Shown here one piece after another: positions 1-4,881 of a DNA stretch of 5,237 nucleotides. The notes beneath the pieces were generated by a model that saw nothing but the letters and a program-made list of their open reading frames with translations, was not told where the DNA came from and did not search any database. The translations under genes were made by a program, and so were the position numbers. Source of the stretch: Coleofasciculus sp. S288. GTDB taxonomy: Bacteria; Cyanobacteriota; Cyanobacteriia; Cyanobacteriales; Coleofasciculaceae. The stretch lies in NCBI GenBank assembly GCA_020216575.1, contig JAIUYC010000392.1:1-5237 (forward strand), written 5' to 3'. Numbering within the stretch: position 1 is the stretch's first letter; every line of letters begins with the position of its first letter.

Positions 1-1
1 T

Positions 2-124
2 ATTAAGCAATATGCCTTAGACCAAGTCTTAAATCAGTATGAATCACTGTTTGAATCGCTAACAGCTTGTCCAGTCCTTAACTGGGGTTTTAGACTAGTG
101 CAGTCCAGCAATCGAATTTGGTGA
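2..124 (+). CDS. C-terminal fragment of a truncated gene, possibly a glycosyltransferase
   Basis: An open frame enters from the left edge and runs 40 codons to a TGA at 122-124; the start lies outside the window. The first 20 residues include ALDQVLNQYESLFESL, an amphipathic helix of the kind that closes many GT-B glycosyltransferases of the family 1/4 type, where a final helix with a Q-Y-E-x-L-F pattern follows the nucleotide-sugar domain. The last 18 residues (VLNWGFRLVQSSNRIW) do not suggest any family. The assignment rests on one short helix pattern and is an inference. The frame could also be open by chance, since 40 codons is not exceptional. The upstream sequence would settle it. Confidence 0.4.
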   Translation: MKQYALDQVLNQYESLFESLTACPVLNWGFRLVQSSNRIW

Positions 125-161
125 ATTAGATCTAGCCCATCCGAATTAGAATTACGTCTGT

Positions 162-193
162 TGGTAGGGGCATGGCATGCCATGCCCCTACCA
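162..193. repeat. 32-bp perfect palindrome, cyanobacterial dispersed-repeat type
   Basis: The left arm TGGTAGGGGCATGGCA is followed directly by its exact reverse complement, with no spacer and no mismatch. GC-rich palindromes with a GGTAGGGGCA arm are, from general knowledge, common dispersed repeats between genes of filamentous cyanobacteria. It lies 37 bases after the stop of the gene fragment at 2-124, so the transcript could fold into a strong hairpin. No T-run follows, so it is not a canonical intrinsic terminator, although it could stabilise a 3' end. Confidence 0.75.
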
Positions 194-200
194 TTGATGC

Positions 201-282
201 TTGAGAGACTGTCTTTGCATAAGTCGTGAGCTAATGCCGAACCGACGGAACGTCTCTACAAGGTTATGCGGACTGCTCTCAA
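201..282. repeat. 82-bp imperfect inverted-repeat element (MITE- or REP-like)
   Basis: The ends TTGAGAG (201-207) and CTCTCAA (276-282) are exact inverted repeats. Inside them GTC/GAC (211-213 with 271-273) and GCATAA/TTATGC (217-222 with 264-269) also pair, giving about 16 base pairs interrupted by small internal loops. The apical loop of about 41 bases contains a further short stem, GTCG (223-226) with CGAC (243-246), and the stretch ACGGAACGTCTCTACAAGG (245-263), a type of sequence common in cyanobacterial intergenic repeats. No coding capacity and no clear target-site duplication are visible. It may be a miniature non-autonomous element or a structured extragenic repeat. Confidence 0.5.
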
Positions 283-289
283 AAATGGG

Positions 290-343
290 GTAGGAAAGGT
301 AGGAAAAGTAGGAAAAGTAGGAAAGGTAGGAAAGGTAGGAAAA
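290..343 (+). repeat. 9-bp tandem repeat array, six copies of GTAGGAAAR
   Basis: Six head-to-tail units start at 290, 299, 308, 317, 326 and 335. Each is GTAGGAAAG or GTAGGAAAA, so only the ninth base varies. A degenerate unit beginning GTAAG follows at 344. Eight of nine bases per unit are purines on the plus strand. A related array in the same orientation lies at 1112-1193. The array resembles cyanobacterial STRR sequences, although the classic ones are heptamers. No open frame crosses it that looks coding. Confidence 0.9.
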
Positions 344-390
344 GTAAGCTCCTTAAATTAGGTTTTATAGAGATTAATTTCTAAAAAGTC

Positions 391-408
391 TTCATAAAAT
401 TTTATGAA
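391..408. promoter_or_regulatory. 18-bp perfect AT-rich palindrome at a decayed gene start
   Basis: TTCATAAAATTTTATGAA is a perfect inverted repeat, and its right arm contains the ATG at 404-406 that opens the N-terminal remnant of the sensor gene. Position and symmetry would suit an operator for a dimeric regulator acting on that gene. It does not match the NtcA pattern (GTA-N8-TAC) or a LexA box, so no regulator is named. In such AT-rich sequence part of the symmetry could be chance. Confidence 0.4.
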
Positions 409-502
409 AAAAATCTTCACTAAGTGGATTAATAGAATTAAACTCAGCTCAATTGACGTTTCAATCAGCATTCTTTTGCTAGCAAAAGGTCATGACTACT
501 AA
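404..502 (+). pseudogene. N-terminal remnant of a membrane-anchored sensor (signal anchor start)
   Basis: A 32-codon frame starts at ATG 404 and ends at TAA 500-502. It reads MKKIFTKWINRIKLSSIDVS and then ISILLLAKGHDY: a basic start followed by the beginning of a hydrophobic helix, as in membrane-anchored Cache-domain sensors. The hydrophobic run breaks off after about 10 residues, when the frame leaves it. The following ORF (from 492) carries the Cache domain in the next frame (+1) and overlaps by 11 bases. The simplest reading is that the two were one gene, separated by a small indel plus loss of part of the transmembrane helix near 480-492. There is no Shine-Dalgarno before 404. This is an inference; the short frame alone is weak evidence. 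Confidence 0.45.
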
Positions 503-1061
503 GCTAGAGAAACAGAGGGCAGAAATTCAATCAGCCGTTGAAGAATTGGCCAAGAATTTCCCCACCAATCCTACAAATATCGAATCCATTTACAACGTCT
601 TGACAGACCACCTAAACAGAAATCCTTTCATCTTTGGGGCTGCATTTGCTTTTGCACCAGAGATTTCAAATGCCTCGCCTTTCGTATTTAGAGTTGAGAA
701 GGGATTAGAACAGAAAGACATTGCAGCTGAGCTTGACTACACACAAGCACTTCGGTACTCAGTTTCCGTGGAGATAGGGCAAGCTGTTTGGAGTGTGCCT
801 TATTTTGATATTGGCGGAGCTGGTGAAGATGTCCTCCTAATGACGTATTCAAGTCCGTTATTCAATTATGAGGATTCCAGCTTGCTCGGTATCTTGACAA
901 GTGACCTTTTGATAGCACAACTAGAAAAGCCTAGAGAAGGCTATCTCTGTTCCCAAACGAGCTTCTGTCTTAGGTTTAGTCGTATTCGATGCTTTGCCTG
1001 TAGGTTCAACCCTGAACAACAAGCTAATACGGCTTTGCGTGAATCCACCCTACCCTACTAG
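492..1061 (+). CDS. Orphan Cache-type sensor domain fragment, probable pseudogene
   Basis: Residues about 5-145 of 189 resemble the first half of an extracytoplasmic dCache sensor domain, as found ahead of HAMP, PP2C-phosphatase or kinase modules. The pattern is a helix (KLEKQRAEIQSAVEELA), then FIFGAAFAFAPE (46-57), the ligand-pocket strands W100-SVPYFD-IGG (to 109), MTYSSPLF (117-124) and GILTSDLLIAQL (133-144). Missing are the transmembrane anchor, the rest of the dCache fold, HAMP and any output domain. After about residue 145 the sequence turns Cys/Phe/Arg-rich and stops looking like protein. In the next frame a 46-codon stretch (925-1065, beginning after a TAG) reads more naturally, including SVPKRASVLGLVVFDALPVG, and may be a frameshifted or recombined tail. 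The AAAAGG before ATG 492 is only 2 bases away, too close for a good ribosome binding site. The gene is probably inactivated; a small soluble Cache protein is the less likely alternative. Confidence 0.6.
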   Translation: MTTKLEKQRAEIQSAVEELAKNFPTNPTNIESIYNVLTDHLNRNPFIFGAAFAFAPEISNASPFVFRVEKGLEQKDIAAELDYTQALRYSVSVEIGQAVWSVPYFDIGGAGEDVLLMTYSSPLFNYEDSSLLGILTSDLLIAQLEKPREGYLCSQTSFCLRFSRIRCFACRFNPEQQANTALRESTLPY

Positions 1062-1074
1062 ATGAATATTTTCC

Positions 1075-1098
1075 TGCCAAAATGGCAACTTTGATTTG
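1075..1098 (+). terminator. Weak hairpin after the Cache ORF
   Basis: TGCCA (1075-1079) pairs with TGGCA (1083-1087) over a 3-base loop. The sequence that follows is T-rich but interrupted (ACTTTGATTTG). The stem has only five pairs, so termination would be inefficient. It is recorded because it is the only hairpin directly downstream of the ORF. Confidence 0.2.
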
Positions 1099-1111
1099 AA
1101 AACTATTAAAG

Positions 1112-1193
1112 GTAGGAAAAGTAGGGAAAGTAGGAAAAGTAGGGAAAGGTAGGAAAAGTAGGGAAAGTAGGGAAAGTAGGGAAAGTAGGGAAA
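1112..1193 (+). repeat. 9-bp tandem repeat array, nine copies of GTAGGRAAA
   Basis: Units start at 1112, 1121, 1130, 1139, 1149, 1158, 1167, 1176 and 1185. The first five alternate between GTAGGAAAA and GTAGGGAAA, then four consecutive units are GTAGGGAAA. The unit at 1139 has one extra G and is 10 bases long. The family and orientation match the array at 290-343, but the G-rich variant is found only here. The homogeneous run at the right end suggests recent expansion there by slippage. The end of the preceding ORF carries CCCTACCCTAC (1048-1058), complementary to these units, so a readthrough transcript could pair with the array. Confidence 0.9.
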
Positions 1194-1264
1194 AATTAGT
1201 GAAATTAGACTGATCAATATTTTACAGAATTATGAGTGAATATTAAGGAAAGTTCCGTGTGAAT

Positions 1265-1293
1265 TTGACATTTTTCCTTTCTTTTTAAATTAT
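1265..1293 (+). promoter_or_regulatory. Putative sigma-70-type promoter for the exported protein gene
   Basis: A perfect -35 hexamer TTGACA (1265-1270) is followed after 17 bases by AATTAT (1288-1293), which matches the TATAAT consensus at four of six positions including the conserved A2 and T6. The region is strongly AT-rich. Transcription would start around 1300, ahead of GGGAG (1310-1314) and the ATG at 1330. This supports the ATG over an upstream TTG at 1297. It is predicted from sequence only. Confidence 0.5.
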
Positions 1294-1329
1294 TTTTTGA
1301 TTAAATATAGGGAGCGCAGTAAGACAACT

Positions 1330-1956
1330 ATGACAAACTCCTTCCCTAAGACTGCCTCTACCACTGCAAATGCTGTAGCCATTGAAACGACTCTATCGGT
1401 TGCAGTTGCCCTCCACGCTCCCCAAGCCAAGGCTGCAAATCTTTTCGATAATCTCGATTTAGAACCTGATAACGGTCTATTCGGGGCTGCATCTTTTGTA
1501 AAGTTTGGGCAGCAGTTTCTGCTAGATGAGAGCGATACCGTTACTGAGGTAAGACTGAGCTTATTTAGAGTCGGTTCTCCATCTGGTTCGGTTTGTGTTG
1601 AGCTTTGGAGTGATGATGGCTTAGATTTACCAGGTTCATTGATTGGTACTCTAGGCTTATTTGAAGCTGCTGAAGTGGTAAATGGCTCTACCCTACTAAC
1701 ATTTGATAATCCTGTTTCTGGTTTAACGCCCTATCGCTCCTATTGGATTGTCCTGAACTTCGCCGAAGCGCTGGTATCCACTGAAAATGGAATTGGCTGG
1801 AACATGGTTGAGTCAGATGAAGGGACGAATGGAGCAGCTAAGGCAGCAGCTCAAGGTCGCCTATCTTGTGGTGTGTGGGTTGCCTTGTCTGACTTTACAG
1901 AAGAGCCAACGTTTAGTTATTTCCAATTAGTAACAACTCGCAAGTCTAGGAACTAA
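1330..1956 (+). CDS. Exported choice-of-anchor-like protein without a recognisable C-terminal anchor
   Basis: 208 residues from ATG 1330. The frame is open back to a TTG at 1297, but the ATG is preferred because the predicted promoter would place transcription start near 1300 and GGGAG lies upstream. The N-terminus looks like a signal peptide with a short hydrophobic stretch (LSVAVAL) and an A-x-A-type cleavage site after QAKA, just before NLFDNLD. An unusual Glu (AIETTL) sits at the edge of the hydrophobic core. The mature part has the beta-rich pattern of choice-of-anchor (R-type) secreted proteins: AASFVKFGQQFLL, VTEVRLSLFRV, VCVELWSDDGLDLPGSLIGTL, and SGLTPYRSYWIVLNF. Family members often end in a PEP-CTERM sorting signal. 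This one ends FQLVTTRKSRN with no VPEP motif or C-terminal hydrophobic helix, and none is seen in other frames. It may be secreted freely or be a truncated copy. The biochemical role is unknown. Confidence 0.7.
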   Translation: MTNSFPKTASTTANAVAIETTLSVAVALHAPQAKAANLFDNLDLEPDNGLFGAASFVKFGQQFLLDESDTVTEVRLSLFRVGSPSGSVCVELWSDDGLDLPGSLIGTLGLFEAAEVVNGSTLLTFDNPVSGLTPYRSYWIVLNFAEALVSTENGIGWNMVESDEGTNGAAKAAAQGRLSCGVWVALSDFTEEPTFSYFQLVTTRKSRN

Positions 1957-1967
1957 AGGATAGCTGT

Positions 1968-1981
1968 ACGATCGCGATCGT
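1968..1981. repeat. 14-bp palindrome of overlapping CGATCG units
   Basis: ACGATCGCGATCGT is a perfect palindrome starting 11 bases after the stop of the exported protein gene. It consists of two overlapping CGATCG cores and is related to, but not identical with, HIP1. There is no T-run, so it is not a canonical terminator. It may simply reflect the abundance of GATCG-type motifs in cyanobacterial genomes. Confidence 0.4.
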
Positions 1982-2000
1982 GGGGCGGATTAAGGAGTAA

Positions 2001-2008
2001 GCGATCGC
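2001..2008. repeat. HIP1 octamer GCGATCGC
   Basis: This is a perfect HIP1 site in the spacer before the 75-residue gene. Four more occur in the window: 2699-2706 in bioF, and 4308-4315, 4504-4511 and 4808-4815 in the TPR gene. HIP1 is an over-represented palindrome in many cyanobacterial genomes and is the strongest taxonomic hint here. The remainder of 1957-2182 holds only a weak hairpin (CTCTGT 2034-2039 with ACAGAG 2062-2067) and no convincing promoter. Confidence 0.85.
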
Positions 2009-2169
2009 TAAACTCAATGCTAGACTGCATGGACTCTGTTGTCTCTGGCTCTAGAGCTTAGACAGAGCAAAAGCAATTAAATTAGCTCCCCTTCTCCCAC
2101 ACTTAGGAAACAGGAGTACCCTCACACCCCACCCCCACTGTCAAAATGAGAGAATGGCGAGATTGTCAT

Positions 2170-2176
2170 AGGAGAG
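2170..2176 (+). promoter_or_regulatory. Strong ribosome binding site of the 75-residue gene
   Basis: AGGAGAG lies six bases before ATG 2183, at near-ideal spacing. It fixes the start of the small gene and is the only strong Shine-Dalgarno of the two-gene unit, since bioF has none. Confidence 0.75.
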
Positions 2177-2182
2177 TGAATC

Positions 2183-2410
2183 ATGGGAATTGAGCGAAGA
2201 ATGTGGAGGGGAATGTTTGCCCCCAGCGAGGTTGTTCAACTCAAACAGATGTGTTTTACTCCAGGACGGGTGTTTCAGCCGGGAAAGTATAGTGCCAGTG
2301 AGTTGCCAGATGTTGCCTTTGAAATGGGTTTAGTCGAGCAACTACCTCTAGGTAGAGACAAAAATGCTGAAATCGAAGATACCGAGGCTTCCCCAGAGAA
2401 CGAGTCATAA
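2183..2410 (+). CDS. Unrecognised 75-residue protein directly upstream of bioF
   Basis: The start is set by a strong AGGAGAG. The product is a small soluble protein without a signal peptide or membrane segment. It has a basic start (MGIERRMWRGMF), a central part with VFQPGKYSASELPDVAFEMGLVEQL (about residues 30-54), and an acidic, probably disordered tail rich in E, D, S and N (60-75). The central part alternates a short turn (QPGKY) with a helix ending in GLVEQL. It has one cysteine (C24) and no metal-binding or catalytic motif. No family is recognised. It ends 9 bases before bioF and in the same frame, so the two genes are probably co-transcribed. A link to biotin synthesis is therefore possible but rests on position alone. 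Normal-looking codon use and the good ribosome binding site argue for a real gene. Confidence 0.75.
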   Translation: MGIERRMWRGMFAPSEVVQLKQMCFTPGRVFQPGKYSASELPDVAFEMGLVEQLPLGRDKNAEIEDTEASPENES

Positions 2411-2419
2411 CTTACTCTG

Positions 2420-3586
2420 ATGCCGACTGATCCCTACGCATGGATAGAACCATCTCTCGCTACCATCCACAAAGCTGACTGGTATCGCTCGGAGCAAACC
2501 CTCGACAGTCGTCCTGGTGCAGTCGTGCAACTGGAAGGACGCGAGGTTATTAACTTTGCCAGCAATGACTATCTGGGATTGGCAGGAGATGAACGTCTGA
2601 TTCAAGCGGCTGTTGCTGCTACTCAGGCATTCGGTACGGGTAGCACAGGTTCTCGTTTGCTAAGCGGACATCGGGAACTGCATCGAGAATTAGAAAAAGC
2701 GATCGCATTTCTCAAACAAACAGAAGACGCCATAGTATTCAGTTCTGGGTATCTGGCAAACTTAGGAACGATTGCCGCTTTAGTCGGGAAACGCGACTTA
2801 ATTCTGGCTGACCAGTACAATCACTCTAGTCTGAAAAATGGCGCGATTTTGAGCGGCGCGGCAGTGGTGAACTATGCTCACTGTGATACTGAAGATTTAA
2901 AACGTCAGCTAGCTCAACACCGCAAAAAATATCGCCGTTGTCTGATTGTTACCGATAGCGTCTTCAGTATGGATGGGGATCTTTGTCCCTTGCCAGAGAT
3001 AGTGGTGCTAGCTGAAAAATTTAGTTGCATGGTGCTGGTTGATGAAGCACATGCGACTGGAATCCTGGGTGCTACAGGTGCAGGATGTGTGGAACACTTC
3101 AGCTGTACTGGAAAACCGCTGATTCAAGTTGGCACTCTCAGTAAAGCATTGGGAAGTTTAGGTGGGAACGTTGCTGGTTCTGCTACTCTAATTGACTTCC
3201 TGCGAAATCGCGCCCCTAGTTGGATTTACACCACTGCTTTATCACCTGCCGACACAGCAGCAGCATTAGCAGCCATCCAGATTATCCAACAAGAACCAGA
3301 GCGTCGTGTTCAACTCACTCGTAATGTGGACACCCTCAAGCAACTGATGACTCAGAAGCTATCCCATCTCAAGCTTTTACCCTCTGAATCCCCCATCCTC
3401 TGTGTTCAACTCGCAAGTCCAACAGATGCCCTCACTGCTGGAAACAAATTGAAAGCGGCTGGCGTCTTTGCCCCAGCCATCCGCCCCCCTACTGTTCCCA
3501 CTAGTCGAATTCGCATCTCAGTCATGGCTACTCACAAACTCGCTCACTTTCAGCAATTGGTAGATGCTTTGGGTGCGATCTATTAG
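2420..3586 (+). CDS. bioF: 8-amino-7-oxononanoate synthase (BioF)
   Basis: A PLP-dependent enzyme of the alpha-oxoamine synthase family. It condenses pimeloyl-ACP or pimeloyl-CoA with L-alanine to 8-amino-7-oxononanoate, releasing CO2, as the first step of biotin ring assembly in the cytoplasm. At 388 residues it has the usual length. Visible motifs: [10 protein letters not shown] (45-54), [13 protein letters not shown] (72-84), SSGYLAN (108-114, cofactor phosphate region), the NH pair at 134-135 with H135 expected to stack on the PLP ring, DSVFSMDGD (179-187), VDEAHATG (207-214) with D208 and H211 contacting the cofactor, [12 protein letters not shown] (238-249) with K242 as the Schiff-base lysine, and the C-terminal IRPPTVP / [10 protein letters not shown] region. 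All key residues are present. No Shine-Dalgarno precedes ATG 2420, and the gene follows the 75-residue gene by 9 bases, suggesting translational coupling. Related family members (KBL, ALA synthase) are less likely because of the overall motif pattern and the WYRS-type N-terminus. Confidence 0.95.
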   Translation: MPTDPYAWIEPSLATIHKADWYRSEQTLDSRPGAVVQLEGREVINFASNDYLGLAGDERLIQAAVAATQAFGTGSTGSRLLSGHRELHRELEKAIAFLKQTEDAIVFSSGYLANLGTIAALVGKRDLILADQYNHSSLKNGAILSGAAVVNYAHCDTEDLKRQLAQHRKKYRRCLIVTDSVFSMDGDLCPLPEIVVLAEKFSCMVLVDEAHATGILGATGAGCVEHFSCTGKPLIQVGTLSKALGSLGGNVAGSATLIDFLRNRAPSWIYTTALSPADTAAALAAIQIIQQEPERRVQLTRNVDTLKQLMTQKLSHLKLLPSESPILCVQLASPTDALTAGNKLKAAGVFAPAIRPPTVPTSRIRISVMATHKLAHFQQLVDALGAIY

Positions 3587-3741
3587 CTCATAAAAACTTT
3601 AAAGTTACACCATAGGAGTGGCAGCGGGTGCATGAAGTGAACTACTCAGATTTATGCAAGAAACAACCTCTGAGGCTTAGAGGGGAACATTGATAGAGAT
3701 ACGTTCGTTAAATTAACTATCCCTCTTCTGTTACTTTGGGA

Positions 3742-3756
3742 AAATTCGACGAATTT
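3742..3756. promoter_or_regulatory. Operator-like inverted repeat AAATTCG-A-CGAATTT
   Basis: Two perfect 7-base arms flank a single central A in otherwise unstructured intergenic sequence, about 215 bases before the TPR start. The compact odd-centred symmetry is typical of dimeric helix-turn-helix regulator sites, but no known cyanobacterial consensus is matched. It could also form a weak hairpin. Function is unproven. Confidence 0.3.
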
Positions 3757-3936
3757 ACGTCAATCTAGCCAACGGAAATCGAGGTTTTACCCCAGTTTGA
3801 CAGAAGAGGCCTATAGCGGTTCTCACATGATTGGAGTACGGGCGAGTTTATTGAATTGAGCCGTGGGAAGCAGATATCTCGGTGAAATCCACCCCTACAA
3901 AGTGTGAATCTAGATGTATCCCAGTCAATCGAGAAA

Positions 3937-3945
3937 TGCTATACA
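3937..3945 (+). promoter_or_regulatory. Putative extended -10 promoter of the TPR gene
   Basis: TGCTATACA fits the extended -10 form TGn-TATAAT with one mismatch. No good -35 is seen at the usual distance, as expected for extended -10 promoters. The transcript would begin near 3952, leaving a leader of about 20 bases before ATG 3972 with no clear Shine-Dalgarno. Confidence 0.35.
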
Positions 3946-3971
3946 CAAGTTGCTAACCTTCTGTAGAATTG

Positions 3972-4847
3972 ATGAAACCATTCAAGAGTAAAAAAGAAGA
4001 CCTAAAAACCTTACTGTTGCCTTTTGCCTTTTGCCTTTTGCCTTTATTGACGCCTTTTACTCCAGGCGTTTTAGCCGTCTCACCAGGACTAACTGTATTA
4101 GCTCAAACGCCGGAAGCGCCCAAAGCTAAAGCAGAGCAACATTTTACTCAAGGGATTGAACAGCTTGATGCCAATCAATTGGATGAAGCCTTAGAGTCGT
4201 TCCAACGAACACTGAATATTCAGCAGCAAAATGGTAATCGCTTTGGCGAAGCGGTGACACTGAATAATCTGGGTATTGTTTACGATTATCAGGGGCAATA
4301 CGAGCAAGCGATCGCGTCCTACCAAGAGTCAATGAAAATCTTTTGGAGCATCTACGAATCGTCTCAGGACACGAACTCTTCTACCCCACACTCTGGAATC
4401 GCCACGTCCTTGAACAATCAAAGTATCGTTCACCTCCAACTGGGAGACTACCAAAAAGCGATCGAACTGTGTCACGGAGCAATGGCAATCTTTCGCAACA
4501 TGGGCGATCGCACCCGAGAAGCTGCTGCTATAAACAATATGGGGATTGCTTACGAGATGTTGGAGGACTACGAGCGAGCGATCGGGTATTTTCAGGAAGC
4601 GCTGGCTACAGCCCAAAGTATTGACGATGCTCGTGGTGAAGTCGTGACGTTAAATAATCTAAAAGATGTTTACACTAAGCTGGGGCAAGCCGAGAAGGTA
4701 AAAGAGGTTGAGCAACAGGCATTAGCGGTATTGCAGGAGATTCGCCAAGCAGGAGACACAGGGGGAACTGTTAGCAGTAATGATTACCTGCTTGTGAGAC
4801 AAAAAGAGCGATCGCTAGCCATTATTTTCTCTCAGCTCTTGCAATAG
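3972..4847 (+). CDS. Exported TPR-repeat protein
   Basis: 291 residues from ATG 3972; a TTG directly before it (3969) is an unlikely start. The N-terminus is basic (MKPFKSKKEDLK), followed by a hydrophobic run LLLPFAFCLLPLL (14-26) and a probable signal peptidase site around VLA-Q (44-45), so the protein is predicted to be exported. From about residue 52 come tandem tetratricopeptide repeats: AEQHFTQGIEQLDANQLDEAL, then LNNLGIVYDYQGQYEQAIASY, LNNQSIVHLQLGDYQKAIELC, INNMGIAYEMLEDYERAIGYF and LNNLKDVYTKLGQAEKVKEVE. Each carries the L-N-N-x-G...Y/A pattern of the TPR_12 (NB-ARC/kinesin-like) type. An insertion (SIYESSQDTNSSTPHS) lies between the second and third repeats. TPRs mediate protein-protein contacts; the partner is unknown. 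Many cyanobacterial TPR proteins of this type continue into a CHAT peptidase domain, which is absent here. The C-terminus (SNDYLLVRQKERSLAIIFSQ) is helical. It is convergent with ftsW, with a 34-base gap. Confidence 0.85.
   Translation: MKPFKSKKEDLKTLLLPFAFCLLPLLTPFTPGVLAVSPGLTVLAQTPEAPKAKAEQHFTQGIEQLDANQLDEALESFQRTLNIQQQNGNRFGEAVTLNNLGIVYDYQGQYEQAIASYQESMKIFWSIYESSQDTNSSTPHSGIATSLNNQSIVHLQLGDYQKAIELCHGAMAIFRNMGDRTREAAAINNMGIAYEMLEDYERAIGYFQEALATAQSIDDARGEVVTLNNLKDVYTKLGQAEKVKEVEQQALAVLQEIRQAGDTGGTVSSNDYLLVRQKERSLAIIFSQLLQ
4018..4045 (+). repeat. 7-bp tandem repeat in the TPR signal peptide (TGCCTTT x 4)
   Basis: Four perfect copies start at 4018, 4025, 4032 and 4039 and encode residues 16-25 (LPFAFCLLPL) in the hydrophobic core. 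This is an STRR-type heptamer of a kind frequent in cyanobacteria, usually between genes. Because 7 is not a multiple of 3, each copy is read in a different frame, and losing or gaining one unit breaks the ORF: loss leads to TGA 4048-4050, gain to TAA 4127-4129. Confidence 0.9.
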
Positions 4848-4881
4848 CGCCGATACCCAATCCAATCGCCATTACCGAGCT

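Larger units (their letters stand above)
3587..3971. other. 385-bp intergenic region between bioF and the TPR gene
   Basis: No convincing gene is visible on either strand. The region holds a 12-bp AT palindrome AACTTTAAAGTT just after bioF (3595-3606, no terminator form), a hairpin at 3667-3683 (CCTCTGA pairing with TTAGAGG, one G-T pair, 3-base loop), a spaced inverted repeat at 3742-3756 and an extended -10 at 3937-3945. The stretch around 3812-3840 (TATAGCGGTTCTCACATG and following bases) resembles dispersed cyanobacterial intergenic sequence, but this is a recollection rather than something shown here. The bioF terminator is not obvious. Confidence 0.5.

Noticed and set aside
290..1193. 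The 9-bp arrays as a CRISPR or as plasmid iterons
   Set aside because: The units are contiguous with no spacers, so they are not CRISPR. There is no replication protein gene or DnaA box cluster nearby to support an origin.
2405..2419. The TAA between the small gene and bioF as a nonsense mutation in one fused gene
   Set aside because: BioF from ATG 2420 has the normal length and N-terminus, and the small protein ends in a typical acidic tail, so two separate genes is simpler. The shared frame has a one-in-three chance.
2420..2820. Minus-strand open frames opposite bioF
   Set aside because: They are shadows of a strongly supported BioF coding frame and show no independent protein features.
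3628..3693. A 21-codon frame starting at GTG 3628 with AGGAG nine bases upstream
   Set aside because: It is very short, has no recognisable composition or membrane segment, and there is no support beyond a chance Shine-Dalgarno.
3812..3900. Possible group II intron or non-coding RNA remnant because of GAGCCGTGGGAAG
   Set aside because: Only a few bases recall intron domain V; the rest of the domain V hairpin, an intron ORF and boundary sequences are not seen.
4822..4872. Minus-strand 16-codon frame with a glycine-rich hydrophobic stretch (MAIGLGIGAIARAERK)
   Set aside because: It overlaps the 3' end of the TPR gene in antisense, has no ribosome binding site and is too short to support.
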